A stretch of 64,000 nt of DNA from Clostridium cavendishii DSM 21758 (GTDB lineage: Bacteria > Bacillota > Clostridia > Clostridiales > Clostridiaceae): assembly GCF_900141845.1 (NCBI RefSeq), contig NZ_FQZB01000019.1, forward strand, positions 1-64,000, given 5' to 3'. The position numbers and the translations under genes were made by a program. Shown here in pieces: positions 17,741-26,047 of the stretch. Position 1 is the stretch's first letter; every line of letters starts with the position of its first letter. The notes beneath the pieces are model-generated. The model worked only from the letters and a program-made list of their open reading frames with translations, did not search any database and was not told the DNA's origin.

Positions 17741-18394
17741 TTAGGCTACTGCTTCATTTTCCTTATCCACTATTTCTAGAAGCTCTATTGCTTTATCTAT
17801 AAAGTAGTCTGGTTTAACCTCTTCCAGAACACTAATTGGTAATGCCGTATATGTTACACCACAAGTTTTAGTTCCAGCATTTTTCCCACAAAGTAAATCA
17901 AAATTAGAATCCCCTACCATTATAGCTTCTTCTGGTTTAACATTTAAACTTTCACAAGCCTTTTCAGCTGGTTCTCCATGTGGCTTATGATTTTTTGTAC
18001 TTTCTGGAGTAAAAAACACATCAAAGTATTCTAATAATCCGCCTAATACAAGACCTCTTTCTGCTAACACTTTTCTTTTAGATGTTACTATTCCAAGCTT
18101 TATTCCTCTATCTTTTAGTCCATCTAAAAGTTCTTTTACCCCTTCAAATGGTTTACACATAGTATCATGTCTTTCCTCATTGTATCTTCTATAAGTTGTT
18201 ACAAGCTCGTCCGCTTTTTCTTCATTAAATTGTGCAAGAGAACCACGTAATGGCTTTCCAAACAACTGTGTTATCTCATCTTTTGAAGGATTTAGATTTA
18301 ACACTGTTCTTAATGCATAATCAAATGAATTAAAAATAAGTTCATTTGTATCTATTAATGTTCCATCTAAATCAAATAATACTGCTTTTATCAT
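17741..18394 (-). CDS. ppaX: HAD-superfamily phosphatase, PpaX-like
   Basis: 217-residue cytosolic HAD hydrolase. Motif I is FDLDGTLIDT (nucleophile Asp8, acid/base Asp10), the helical cap follows, motif II is VTSK, the motif III lysine is in NHKPHGEP, and motif IV is VGDSNFDLLCGKNAGT. Length and the GIVTSK, GKNAGTKTCGV strings fit PpaX, the pyrophosphatase acting on PPi released by HPr kinase/phosphorylase. A general phosphoglycolate-type phosphatase cannot be excluded. No HPr kinase gene is adjacent. Monocistronic, ending in a terminator. Confidence 0.75.
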   Translation of the reverse strand: MIKAVLFDLDGTLIDTNELIFNSFDYALRTVLNLNPSKDEITQLFGKPLRGSLAQFNEEKADELVTTYRRYNEERHDTMCKPFEGVKELLDGLKDRGIKLGIVTSKRKVLAERGLVLGGLLEYFDVFFTPESTKNHKPHGEPAEKACESLNVKPEEAIMVGDSNFDLLCGKNAGTKTCGVTYTALPISVLEEVKPDYFIDKAIELLEIVDKENEAVA

Positions 18395-18615
18395 TTATAA
18401 AATTTCAACTCCTTTTAAATATGATTACATTATAACAAAAAAGTTGTATTTTTTCGAGGAACTTTAAGCTTATTAATATTTTTAATATTAATAAAATTAA
18501 AAATAAGCTTTAACTTTAAATTTATTGTCTATATATTTTTTTACAAATCTTATATAACATAAAAATCCTAATATTTTTTTGCAAATGTATTTTCCAAAAT
18601 GATACAACTAAAAAA

Positions 18616-18649
18616 CAGCAATCAATTTATTAAAATAAGTTGATTGCTG
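18616..18649 (-). terminator. Terminator of the surface-protein gene
   Basis: CAGCAATCAA (18616-18625) and TTGATTGCTG (18640-18649) form a ten-base perfect stem. On the minus strand it is followed by TTTTTTAG. Confidence 0.9.
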
Positions 18650-18655
18650 CTCATT

Positions 18656-21600
18656 TTATATTTTATTAACCCTCTTTGTCTTTCTTCTTAACAAAATAAA
18701 TCCTGCTACCATTAATATACTTGCAAAACTAATTGTTGTATAAGTGTTAATTAATGATCCAGTTTGCAATAATGCATTTGTTACTGGTGTATTTACTACT
18801 GGGGAAGTTGGTACTGGATTTACTGTTGAAGTTTTTTGCATTACAGCAAATATTGAAAAATGTTGTGTATAGAAAGTAAATGTCATTGTACCTTCATCAA
18901 AGTTTCCACCTAGTTCTTCCCAAGTTTTATTTACTTCATTATAATAATATATTGAAAGCTTACTTGTATCTAAACCTTTTATATCATCATCAGTAAGTTT
19001 TATGGTTACTTTAACCTTTTCATTATTCTCAAATTCATGAATACATTTTACTAAAATATCATTTTTATCAAATAACTGTATATCAAGACTCAAAGGATTA
19101 CCTACTGCTTTTGTTCCATTAGGCACATTATTTAACAATACCATTTTGTTATCATCATTAATAACTTTTATTGTTACTTTGATATATCCGTCTCCTAAGT
19201 CTTTATTTATATCAATTGCTTTAGCTGGTATTGATATATTAGCTATATTACTATTTACTACTAAAGTATTGTCTCTACTCTCTAAGTAGCCCACTGGTAT
19301 TTTTGCTTCTACCTTGTTATCTGAACTTGCAGAAGGTATACTAGCTGGAAAGTTATAGGTATTTCCACTTGTATAGGTTGCTGTAACGATTAAGTCTCCT
19401 ATTACATTGTCAAAGGACTTATTCCAACCTTTAAAAATATAGCCTATTCTTGTTGGATCTTTTGGAGCTTCAGCTTTACTTCCATGTTTTACTGTTTGTA
19501 CAGTTCCTATAATATCACCATTGTAATCTTTAAATATTACTGTATAACTGTTAATTTCAAAACTTGCAGTTATCTTTATATTGCTTATTACATTAGTATC
19601 TGTTCTGCTTTCTGTCTTTACTCCATCACTCCAGCCTACAAAATGGTACCCCGGATTTGCTACTGCTTTTACTTCCGTTCCACTTTCTCCAATATTTACT
19701 TTTTGTGAGGTGTTTCCTATAATAGTTCCATTTACCCCTGCTACGTAGGTTAATGTATATTCCTGATTTATTTCAAAGGTTGCAATTACATTTATATTTC
19801 CTGTTATACCTCTATCTTTTCTGATTGCAGTTTTTACTCCATCATTCCAGCTTACAAAATGATATCCTGCATTCGCAACTGCTTTTACTTCACTTCCATT
19901 CGAACCATAATCTACTGTCTGAGAAGTATCACCTATAATAGTTCCATTTGCTCCTGCTGCATAATTCAATGTATATTGATTAATTTCAAAACTTGCAGTT
20001 ACATTTATATTATCTATTACATTAGTATCTTTTCTGCTTGCAGTTTTTACTCCATCACTCCAGCTTACAAAATGATATCCTGGATTTGCTACTGCAGTTA
20101 CCTTTGCTCCATCTAAATTATAATTTACTTTCTGTATTTCTTGCCCTGTAATACTTCCATTTGCTCCTGCTGCGTAAGTTAAAGTATATTCATTTATGGC
20201 AAAATTTGCAGTTGCAGTTTTATTTTCTATTACATTACTATCTGTTCGCTTTTCAGTTTTTACTCCATCGCTCCACCCTATAAAGTGATATCCTACATCT
20301 GGCATTGCAATTACTTCACTTCCACTATCTCCATGTTTTACATTCTGCAAAGTTTGTCCTAAAACACTTCCATTTGAGCCAGCTATATAGCTTAGAGTAT
20401 ATTGATTAATTTCAAAACTTGCAGTTACATTTATATCTTTTGTTACATTCGTGTCTGTTCTACTTGAAGTTTTTACTCCATCACTCCAACTTACAAAATG
20501 ATAATTTGGATTTGGAACCGCCTCTATTTCTGTTCCATTTTCTCCATACTTTACTGTTTGAGAAATATTTCCTTTAAGCATTCCATTTACTCCTGCTTTG
20601 TAAGTTAGTGTATATTCATTTGCTGCAAAGTTTGCTGTTACTGATTTATTTCCTGTTATATTAGCATCTGTTCTAGTTAGAGTTTTTACTCCATCACTCC
20701 AATCTACAAACTTGTACCCTGTATCAGGAATTGCTGTTACAGCACTCCCACTTAACCCATGCTTCACTTTTTGTAAAGTAACACCTGTTATTCTTCCATG
20801 TGCTCCTGATAAATAATTTAATGTATATTCATTAACTTCAAAATTTGCAGTTACGTTTATATCCTTTGCTACATTCATATCTGTTCTGCTTGCTGTACTT
20901 ATCCCATCACTCCAACCTATGAAACTATATCCTTCATCAGGTACTGCTGTTACTTCTGTTCCATTTGCACCATGCTTTACTGTCTGTGAAGGATTTCCCA
21001 TAATCTTTCCATGTTCTCCTGCTGCATAGGTTAGAACCTTATCTCTTTGCTCATTATCTTTAATTATAACTGTAGCAACCTTTTGATCGCCAATGATTGC
21101 ACCACCAGTGGGTTTACTTAAAACTACATTTAAAGATTTATCTCCATCATAAACTGAATTATCTATTATAGGTATAGTAATTTTTTTGCTAGTTTCTCCA
21201 CTTGCAAATTTCAATGTTCCGGAAGTTTCAGTGTAATCAGTTCCTGCTATAGCAGTTCCATTACTTGTCGCATAATCTACCGTTACCGCTTTTTCAGTAT
21301 CTACAGTCCTGTTTACTTCTAAATCTATGCTTCCGACATTTTCTTCTACATCATAGTTTGATTTACTAAAATCTATCTTAGACATTATAGGATTACCCAA
21401 TTCAAGATCATTTACCACTATATCTTCAAAACCTCTAAATCCAGCATCCTGAAGTTCAGGATTCATTTGTCTCATTCTAATCTCATCCACACATCTAAAA
21501 GTACTATTCAAATCTATATGTGTAATCGTCTCTGGATTATCACTAAAGTTAACCATCTGAGTAGCGACATTCATACCATCACGGAATCCTTTAACCTCAA

Positions 21601-22039
21601 CAAAATTAGGACTACCAGCAACCACTCTAAGATTAAATGATTTAAAAGAGAATGTCTTACTTATATCTTTTGTTTTAAAAGCAAACCAAATACCATTTAT
21701 ACCTTTTGAATCCTCATCACTAATCATTAATCCATGATATGCAGGATCCCCCGTATAATATCCCGCATACACCAATCCTCTAGCTTTAGTAGGTGAAAGT
21801 GCATTAAATGGTACATTGATATCATCATCCGTAGCTTTAAATGTTACTTGACCAAAATCTGCTGTCATAACATCATATGGTTGCTTTTGGAAATTATCAT
21901 GAAATGGATCCGAATCAAAACTAATTATATTCGGCGTTACAGCATAAACAAGTTTTGGCACTGAAAATGTGAAACAAAAACTTATTAACATAGTTAATAT
22001 TAAAGTTTTAGCTACTATCCTTTTTTCTGATTTTTTCAT
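18656..22039 (-). CDS. Giant repeat-containing surface protein with variant sorting signal
   Basis: 1127 residues. After a signal peptide (about 1-33) come an N-terminal beta-rich domain that may bind carbohydrate or protein (about 34-215) and a Calx-beta domain (about 225-330, with GTAIAGTDYTETSGTLKF). Seven tandem ~71-residue divergent InlB-type repeats (about 335-832) each carry GYxFxxWSDG. One standard InlB/Flg_new repeat (GYIFKGWNKSF) and a C-terminal beta domain follow. The end is LLQTG, a hydrophobic span and RRKTKR, an LPxTG-like signal with Leu in place of Pro. Probably an adhesin or matrix protein displayed on the wall. AAGGAG precedes ATG. It lies 28 bp after the tail-collar gene on the same strand. 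The non-canonical sorting motif leaves wall anchoring uncertain; membrane retention is the alternative. Confidence 0.88.
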   Translation of the reverse strand: MKKSEKRIVAKTLILTMLISFCFTFSVPKLVYAVTPNIISFDSDPFHDNFQKQPYDVMTADFGQVTFKATDDDINVPFNALSPTKARGLVYAGYYTGDPAYHGLMISDEDSKGINGIWFAFKTKDISKTFSFKSFNLRVVAGSPNFVEVKGFRDGMNVATQMVNFSDNPETITHIDLNSTFRCVDEIRMRQMNPELQDAGFRGFEDIVVNDLELGNPIMSKIDFSKSNYDVEENVGSIDLEVNRTVDTEKAVTVDYATSNGTAIAGTDYTETSGTLKFASGETSKKITIPIIDNSVYDGDKSLNVVLSKPTGGAIIGDQKVATVIIKDNEQRDKVLTYAAGEHGKIMGNPSQTVKHGANGTEVTAVPDEGYSFIGWSDGISTASRTDMNVAKDINVTANFEVNEYTLNYLSGAHGRITGVTLQKVKHGLSGSAVTAIPDTGYKFVDWSDGVKTLTRTDANITGNKSVTANFAANEYTLTYKAGVNGMLKGNISQTVKYGENGTEIEAVPNPNYHFVSWSDGVKTSSRTDTNVTKDINVTASFEINQYTLSYIAGSNGSVLGQTLQNVKHGDSGSEVIAMPDVGYHFIGWSDGVKTEKRTDSNVIENKTATANFAINEYTLTYAAGANGSITGQEIQKVNYNLDGAKVTAVANPGYHFVSWSDGVKTASRKDTNVIDNINVTASFEINQYTLNYAAGANGTIIGDTSQTVDYGSNGSEVKAVANAGYHFVSWNDGVKTAIRKDRGITGNINVIATFEINQEYTLTYVAGVNGTIIGNTSQKVNIGESGTEVKAVANPGYHFVGWSDGVKTESRTDTNVISNIKITASFEINSYTVIFKDYNGDIIGTVQTVKHGSKAEAPKDPTRIGYIFKGWNKSFDNVIGDLIVTATYTSGNTYNFPASIPSASSDNKVEAKIPVGYLESRDNTLVVNSNIANISIPAKAIDINKDLGDGYIKVTIKVINDDNKMVLLNNVPNGTKAVGNPLSLDIQLFDKNDILVKCIHEFENNEKVKVTIKLTDDDIKGLDTSKLSIYYYNEVNKTWEELGGNFDEGTMTFTFYTQHFSIFAVMQKTSTVNPVPTSPVVNTPVTNALLQTGSLINTYTTISFASILMVAGFILLRRKTKRVNKI
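19540..21040 (-). repeat. Seven tandem ~213-bp coding repeats
   Basis: Within the surface-protein gene, seven units of about 71 codons follow each other, most starting YTLxYxAGxNG and ending VTASFEINQ. Neighbouring units share long stretches at DNA level (for example the block encoding HFVSWSDGVKT), so recombination between units could change their number. Confidence 0.8.
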
Positions 22040-22067
22040 AAAGTTCTCCTTAATTTAAAAACTTTTA

Positions 22068-22736
22068 TTATGGTCGAGGTGGAAATAGCCCGCTAACACA
22101 TATTATAAAATTCAAGCAAAGAGAGTCTGGTTGAATATTAATAGGTGTTCCTGACCCAGTATTAGCACAACTTGAATTTACCGTTGTGGCAGGTATATTA
22201 ATATTTTTTGTTATATTAAAAGGCCTAAGTGTTGCATTTGGAGTAGGTTCACTAGTTGTATACATATTTACACTACTATTTTGTGGCGGTGCAGTTTTAC
22301 TTACTCCAAGTGTACAATTGTTATTTGAAGGTACATTTGTAGTTGTTGTATTAGACGGGCTTGTATTAACAGGTATTCCAATATCTAAGCTTACTGGAAT
22401 AGTAGTTTCTGAATTAGGAGTTACAGTATTAGTTATTGCATGGTTATGAGCTGGCATGTTTGAATTTGTAATAGTAGTTTGCATATTTCCATTTTTGGCC
22501 TGACCTAAAATCCAATCTCTATTCGATGCTTGATTTCTTCCACCTCCAATCATAACCCTCCCTCTTAAATCTGGTAAATTAAAGTAATTTCTTCCATCTC
22601 CACCATAAGTTGTACCAATTACTGCGTATAAAGCACTGTTTGTACTAATTTGCATCTGTCTTCCATCGCAAAACAGCCAATCTTGTGGAGCGTACGTTCC
22701 TGCCCAAGGTAAAATTGTTCCGATAAATGCTTCCAT
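22068..22736 (-). CDS. Tail-collar / microcystin-dependent-type protein
   Basis: 222 residues. The N-terminal phage tail collar domain is clear (GTILPWAGTYAPQDWLFCDG, then TTYGGDGRNYFNLPDLRGR), and the C-terminus has the typical LNFIICVSGLFPPRP end of bacterial MdpB-like proteins. The middle is Thr/Asn/Pro rich. No signal peptide. Chromosomal copies of this family occur in Firmicutes without phage genes, and their function is not settled; a role in adhesion or as a structural fibre is suspected. AAGGAGG precedes ATG. It sits between a GNAT gene and the giant surface protein on one strand. No other phage genes are nearby. Confidence 0.88.
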   Translation of the reverse strand: MEAFIGTILPWAGTYAPQDWLFCDGRQMQISTNSALYAVIGTTYGGDGRNYFNLPDLRGRVMIGGGRNQASNRDWILGQAKNGNMQTTITNSNMPAHNHAITNTVTPNSETTIPVSLDIGIPVNTSPSNTTTTNVPSNNNCTLGVSKTAPPQNSSVNMYTTSEPTPNATLRPFNITKNINIPATTVNSSCANTGSGTPINIQPDSLCLNFIICVSGLFPPRP

Positions 22737-22830
22737 TTTATCGTCCTCCTTAATTATTTATTATTTTTTAATACTGTTTTAAATTAGTTAAAAACAATAT
22801 TAGAAACGATTTTATATTTCTTATAATAAA

Positions 22831-23307
22831 TTATCTTATGTATTTCATTTCATAGAAAGCACCCTTATCTTCAATAACTTTAAAACCTAAATTTTCATAA
22901 AAGTTATATGCCACTACATTAAACCAGGCAACCTGAAGACTTACAGCTTTTTCTTTTACTAAAGCCTCTTCTATTACTTTAGTTACAATCTTTTTACAAA
23001 TTCCCTGTCTTCTAAACTTTTTTAATATACCGATTTCTAAAATACGCTCTTCTTTATAACCATAATTTATATAAAGTTTCCCTATTGGCTCATTATTACA
23101 TATAATTATATTTAATTTAGCTTCTGGATATGCTTGTCGCAATTGTTGTTGCTCCATTATAAATTGCGAATAAATAATCTTCTCCTTTTCCTCCTCATTT
23201 ATATTTGTTATTAAATTTAACTCTTCATGAGATTCTTTAAACAATCTAATTAAAAAATTTTTATGTCTTTTATCTTCTAAGCATAACGAAATATTTCTTA
23301 TTTTCAT
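22831..23307 (-). CDS. GNAT-family N-acetyltransferase
   Basis: 158-residue acetyltransferase. The acetyl-CoA-binding motif A is seen as LEIGILKKFRRQGICKKIV, followed by the C-terminal VAYNFYENLGFKV typical of GNAT folds. AAGGAGAAA precedes ATG. It is first of three same-strand genes (94 bp before the tail-collar gene). GNAT genes recur next to MdpB-like collar genes in Firmicutes, so it may modify the collar protein, but its substrate is unknown. Confidence 0.85.
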   Translation of the reverse strand: MKIRNISLCLEDKRHKNFLIRLFKESHEELNLITNINEEEKEKIIYSQFIMEQQQLRQAYPEAKLNIIICNNEPIGKLYINYGYKEERILEIGILKKFRRQGICKKIVTKVIEEALVKEKAVSLQVAWFNVVAYNFYENLGFKVIEDKGAFYEMKYIR

Positions 23308-23617
23308 TCTTTTTCTCCTTATAAGTTAGAATGAATTTATCAAAACCATTTTTGAATTTATTTACTTTTATTCATTTCTATAACATTATATCCTATAAAT
23401 TCATCCTTTACTATACTAATTTCCTGAAATTTTACACTTTTCAAACGTAGATTTTTATGTATCTTACAAATAATTTAGATATCAAAAATAAAATACTTTT
23501 ATCATTGAACTAAACAATGTAATAAATCTTCCTTTAATTAAGTCGTACTTCATAAATCCTATTTCACATATTAAATAAAAATGTTGTCTATAATAACATC
23601 TGAAAGGAGGTTTATTA
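23308..23617 (+). other. Divergent spacer with a probable promoter for the tandem secreted pair
   Basis: About 310 AT-rich bases between the minus-strand GNAT gene and the plus-strand 23618 gene. TATAAT at 23589-23594 lies 23 bases before the ATG, with TTCACA at 23563-23568 as a weakly spaced -35. No gene fits here; a 63-codon minus-strand frame overlapping the 23618 gene has no ribosome site. Confidence 0.4.
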
Positions 23618-23935
23618 ATGAAAAAATTAATTATTTCATTTTTAATTTTTCTCTGTTTATCATTAAATATCATTAGAGTAATCCCTGTTTATGCTCTAAC
23701 TTCATTTAAGGAAGGAATTTATAAACTAGAGGATTTTAATTTCTCACCCGATAATTTATATAGTGTCCAAAATGCTACTACTACTGACACTTCTCTTGTA
23801 CTTCTTTTTGATGAAAATCAATTAATAATACAAACAATAGCGCTAAAACCTAATTCACCAAAAATCGCTTTATTGCCTTTGAAACCTAACTATAGACTTG
23901 TCATACTAGGTCAAGGGCGTGTAATTATTTCTTAA
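23618..23935 (+). CDS. Small secreted protein, 105 aa, first of a tandem pair
   Basis: Signal peptide about 1-26 (ending VYA), then a ~79-residue mature domain with FKEGIYKLEDFNFSPDNLYSV near its start and LLPLKPNYRLVILGQGRVIIS at its end. AAAGGAGG ends eight bases before ATG. The adjacent gene encodes a close homologue of identical length. I do not recognise a named family. The short beta-rich mature domain, with a central VLLFDENQL segment, could be an extracellular binding or coating domain. There is no anchor signal. Confidence 0.75.
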   Translation: MKKLIISFLIFLCLSLNIIRVIPVYALTSFKEGIYKLEDFNFSPDNLYSVQNATTTDTSLVLLFDENQLIIQTIALKPNSPKIALLPLKPNYRLVILGQGRVIIS

Positions 23936-23969
23936 GCATTTAAACTAATCTTTGAAAGGAGTTTTACTA

Positions 23970-24287
23970 ATGCGAAAATTTACTTTTTCATTTTTAATCT
24001 TTTTATGTTTATCCTTTAATATACTAAATATAACAGCTATGGCCGCTGGTAATACTTTTAAGGAAGGCGTTTATAAAGTATCTGATTTTAATTTTTCATC
24101 AAATAACATTTATAATATTCAAAATGTATCTTCAACTGATACTGTTTTTGTGCTCATTTTTGATGAAAATAACCTGCAATTACAAACTATCCGTTTAGGT
24201 CCTCTCTCATTAAAATATAATTTATTACCTCTAAAACCTACTTATAGACTTGTAATAGTTGGCAATGGAAATATATTTATTTCTTAA
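23970..24287 (+). CDS. Small secreted protein, 105 aa, second of a tandem pair
   Basis: Paralogue of the 23618 product, same length, with a signal peptide (about 1-26) and the same core (TFKEGVYKVSDFNFSSNNIYNI, then LIFDENNLQLQTI and LLPLKPTYRLVIVGNG). The two are similar along the whole mature part, so this is a tandem duplication. I use ATG at 23970, nine bases after AAAGGAG; an upstream TTG at 23952 precedes the ribosome site. It lies 34 bp after the first copy, and a terminator follows, so both share one transcript. Confidence 0.75.
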   Translation: MRKFTFSFLIFLCLSFNILNITAMAAGNTFKEGVYKVSDFNFSSNNIYNIQNVSSTDTVFVLIFDENNLQLQTIRLGPLSLKYNLLPLKPTYRLVIVGNGNIFIS

Positions 24288-24315
24288 AAGACACTTAATA
24301 CAGTGTCTTTTTTGT
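24286..24315 (+). terminator. Terminator of the tandem secreted-protein operon
   Basis: AAAAGACACT (24286-24295) and AGTGTCTTTT (24302-24311) with TTGTTTT after it. The first arm overlaps the stop codon of the second gene. Confidence 0.85.
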
Positions 24316-24448
24316 TTTCTAAATTAGAATCAGTTTAGAAATGGTAAATTTACAGTTAATAATTGAAAATTGAATCTTGTATTAAAGCTGTTATGAGTGC
24401 TCAATTTTTAATAAGAATTGTTAAATTAAAAATTAATTTGAAACTATA

Positions 24449-24775
24449 TTGACAATAAATTTATAATATGATAAATTTATTGTAAGATATATAAAAACTT
24501 TGATAGGAAGAGTAATTATAAGGAAGTAGTTTTAGCGAGTGAGGAATGGTGTAAGCCTCATACGATACCTATAGTGAAGAACATCCTTGAGTTTCCAACC
24601 GAAATCTTTTAGAGAGTAGACTTGGACGGAGCCTAACCGTTATAGATAGGACAGTATCGATAAGTTTATCTGTACTGATTTAAGGTGAGCTTTTTATAAG
24701 CTAACATAGGTGGTACCGCGGAAAGTATAATATGCCTTTCGTCCTATTTTTATAGGATGAAAGGCTTTTTTTATT
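24449..24775 (+). ncRNA. T-box riboswitch (tRNA-Asn) with promoter and terminator
   Basis: TTGACA at 24449-24454 with a weak TAAATT 17 bp later begins the leader. The RNA has the conserved Stem I elements, the specifier region GTGAAGAACATCC with codon AAC (Asn) at 24580-24582, and the T-box sequence AGGTGGTACCGCGG at 24708-24721 that pairs with the uncharged tRNA end. A terminator stem follows at 24734-24746/24753-24765 with a run of T to 24772. The Asn specifier agrees with the downstream asparagine synthetase, so low charged tRNA-Asn turns the gene on. The stretch 24316-24448 shows nothing. Confidence 0.93.
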
Positions 24776-24864
24776 TTTAATTATCTATTGTAAGGGCCCT
24801 ATAATAGATAATTTCCTAATCAATAAGCAATAAACAATAATTAAAATTTGGAGGCGAAGTTATT

Positions 24865-25887
24865 ATGGTAAAAACAATTGATTCATTATTAATTCCAGAA
24901 AGTTACAAATCACATTTAGGATTAAAAGAAACTGAAATAGCAATAAAAAAGGTTAAGGATTTTTTTGAAGGTGCTTTGGCTGAAGCTCTTAACTTAACTA
25001 GAGTGTCTGCTCCACTATTTGTAAAAAATGGTACTGGCATAAATGATGCACTTAATGGCACAGAAAGACCTGTCAGTTTTGATATGAAAGAGCTTAAGGA
25101 TGAAACAATAGAGATAGTTCATTCATTAGCTAAATGGAAAAGACTTGCTTTATACAGATACGGCTTTCAAGTAGGTGAAGGTCTTTATACTGATATGAAC
25201 GCTATAAGAAGGGATGAAGATCTTGATAACCTTCATTCAATATATGTAGACCAATGGGATTGGGAAAAGATTTTAGCTAAAGAAGATAGGAATAAGGAAA
25301 CTCTTAAAACTATAGTAAAATCTATATATAAAGTATTCAAAGATACTGAAACTTATGTATGTTCCATATATAAAGATATAACTCCTATTTTACCAGATGA
25401 TATTTATTTTGTTACTACACAAGAGCTTGAAGATAGATTTCCTGACTTAACTTCAAAAGAAAGAGAAGATGCTATATGCAGAGAAAAAAAGGCTGTTTTC
25501 TTAATGGAAATAGGCGGAGCATTAAAATCTGGAGAAAAGCATGATGGAAGAAGTCCTGACTATGATGACTGGAAACTTAATGGAGATATCCTATTCTACT
25601 ACCCTGTTTTAGATAGAGCTTTTGAATTATCTTCTATGGGAATTAGAGTTGATGAGAAAGCTTTAGACGATCAATTAAAAATATCAGGTTGTAGAGAGAG
25701 GGCAAATCTTGATTTCCACAGATTACTTTTAGATGGCAAATTACCTTATACTGTAGGTGGTGGTATTGGGCAATCAAGAATATGTATGTTTTTCTTAAGA
25801 AAAGCTCATGTTGGCGAAGTTCAAGCTTCTATCTGGCCTGATGATATGATAGGAGTATGTGAAAAAAATGGTATAATCCTACTTTAA
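24865..25887 (+). CDS. asnA: Aspartate-ammonia ligase (asparagine synthetase A)
   Basis: 340-residue AsnA, which makes asparagine from aspartate, ammonia and ATP. It has the class II aminoacyl-tRNA-synthetase-like fold. Recognisable strings are RVSAPLFVKNGTGINDALNG, the ATP-site KWKRLAL, DMNAIRRDEDLDNLHSIYVDQWDWE, and the final GGGIGQSRICMFFLRKAHVGEVQ with a motif-3 Arg. Length is the family norm of about 330-345. GGAGGCGAAG precedes ATG. Transcription is controlled by the Asn-specific T-box just upstream. Confidence 0.97.
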   Translation: MVKTIDSLLIPESYKSHLGLKETEIAIKKVKDFFEGALAEALNLTRVSAPLFVKNGTGINDALNGTERPVSFDMKELKDETIEIVHSLAKWKRLALYRYGFQVGEGLYTDMNAIRRDEDLDNLHSIYVDQWDWEKILAKEDRNKETLKTIVKSIYKVFKDTETYVCSIYKDITPILPDDIYFVTTQELEDRFPDLTSKEREDAICREKKAVFLMEIGGALKSGEKHDGRSPDYDDWKLNGDILFYYPVLDRAFELSSMGIRVDEKALDDQLKISGCRERANLDFHRLLLDGKLPYTVGGGIGQSRICMFFLRKAHVGEVQASIWPDDMIGVCEKNGIILL

Positions 25888-25891
25888 TAAA

Positions 25892-25927
25892 AAATATAAC
25901 GGTGTGTTTTCACCGTTATATTTTTAT
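25892..25927. terminator. Bidirectional terminator after asnA
   Basis: AAATATAACGGTG and CACCGTTATATTT form a 13-bp stem with a five-base loop and T/A-rich flanks on both sides. It lies five bases past the asnA stop. Sequence from 25928 to 26047 is a gene-free AT-rich gap before the convergent GNAT gene. Confidence 0.85.
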
Positions 25928-26047
25928 TGCTATTTTTTATAAAATCATTTTTAATTCTTTATTTTTCTTGATATCCTATCATACAATTTTTATATTAATT
26001 ATATGATAATTTAAAATAATATAGTCTATTCTTATTTGATATTATTT

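Noticed and set aside
19484..20116. Plus-strand frames inside the surface-protein gene
   Set aside because: They are antisense shadows of the tandem repeats; composition (many Tyr, Cys, Ser) and lack of ribosome sites show they are not genes.
18656..22039. CRISPR-like array in the regularly spaced repeats
   Set aside because: The periodicity is about 213 bp, in frame and protein-coding; no short direct repeats with unique spacers were seen anywhere in the window.
22068..22736. Prophage remnant
   Set aside because: Only a tail-collar domain is present; no capsid, portal, integrase or lysis genes are nearby, and the C-terminus is typical of chromosomal MdpB-like proteins.
23482..23673. 63-codon minus-strand frame
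   Set aside because: It overlaps the start of the secreted-protein gene at 23618, has no ribosome site and no protein-like features; chance antisense frame.
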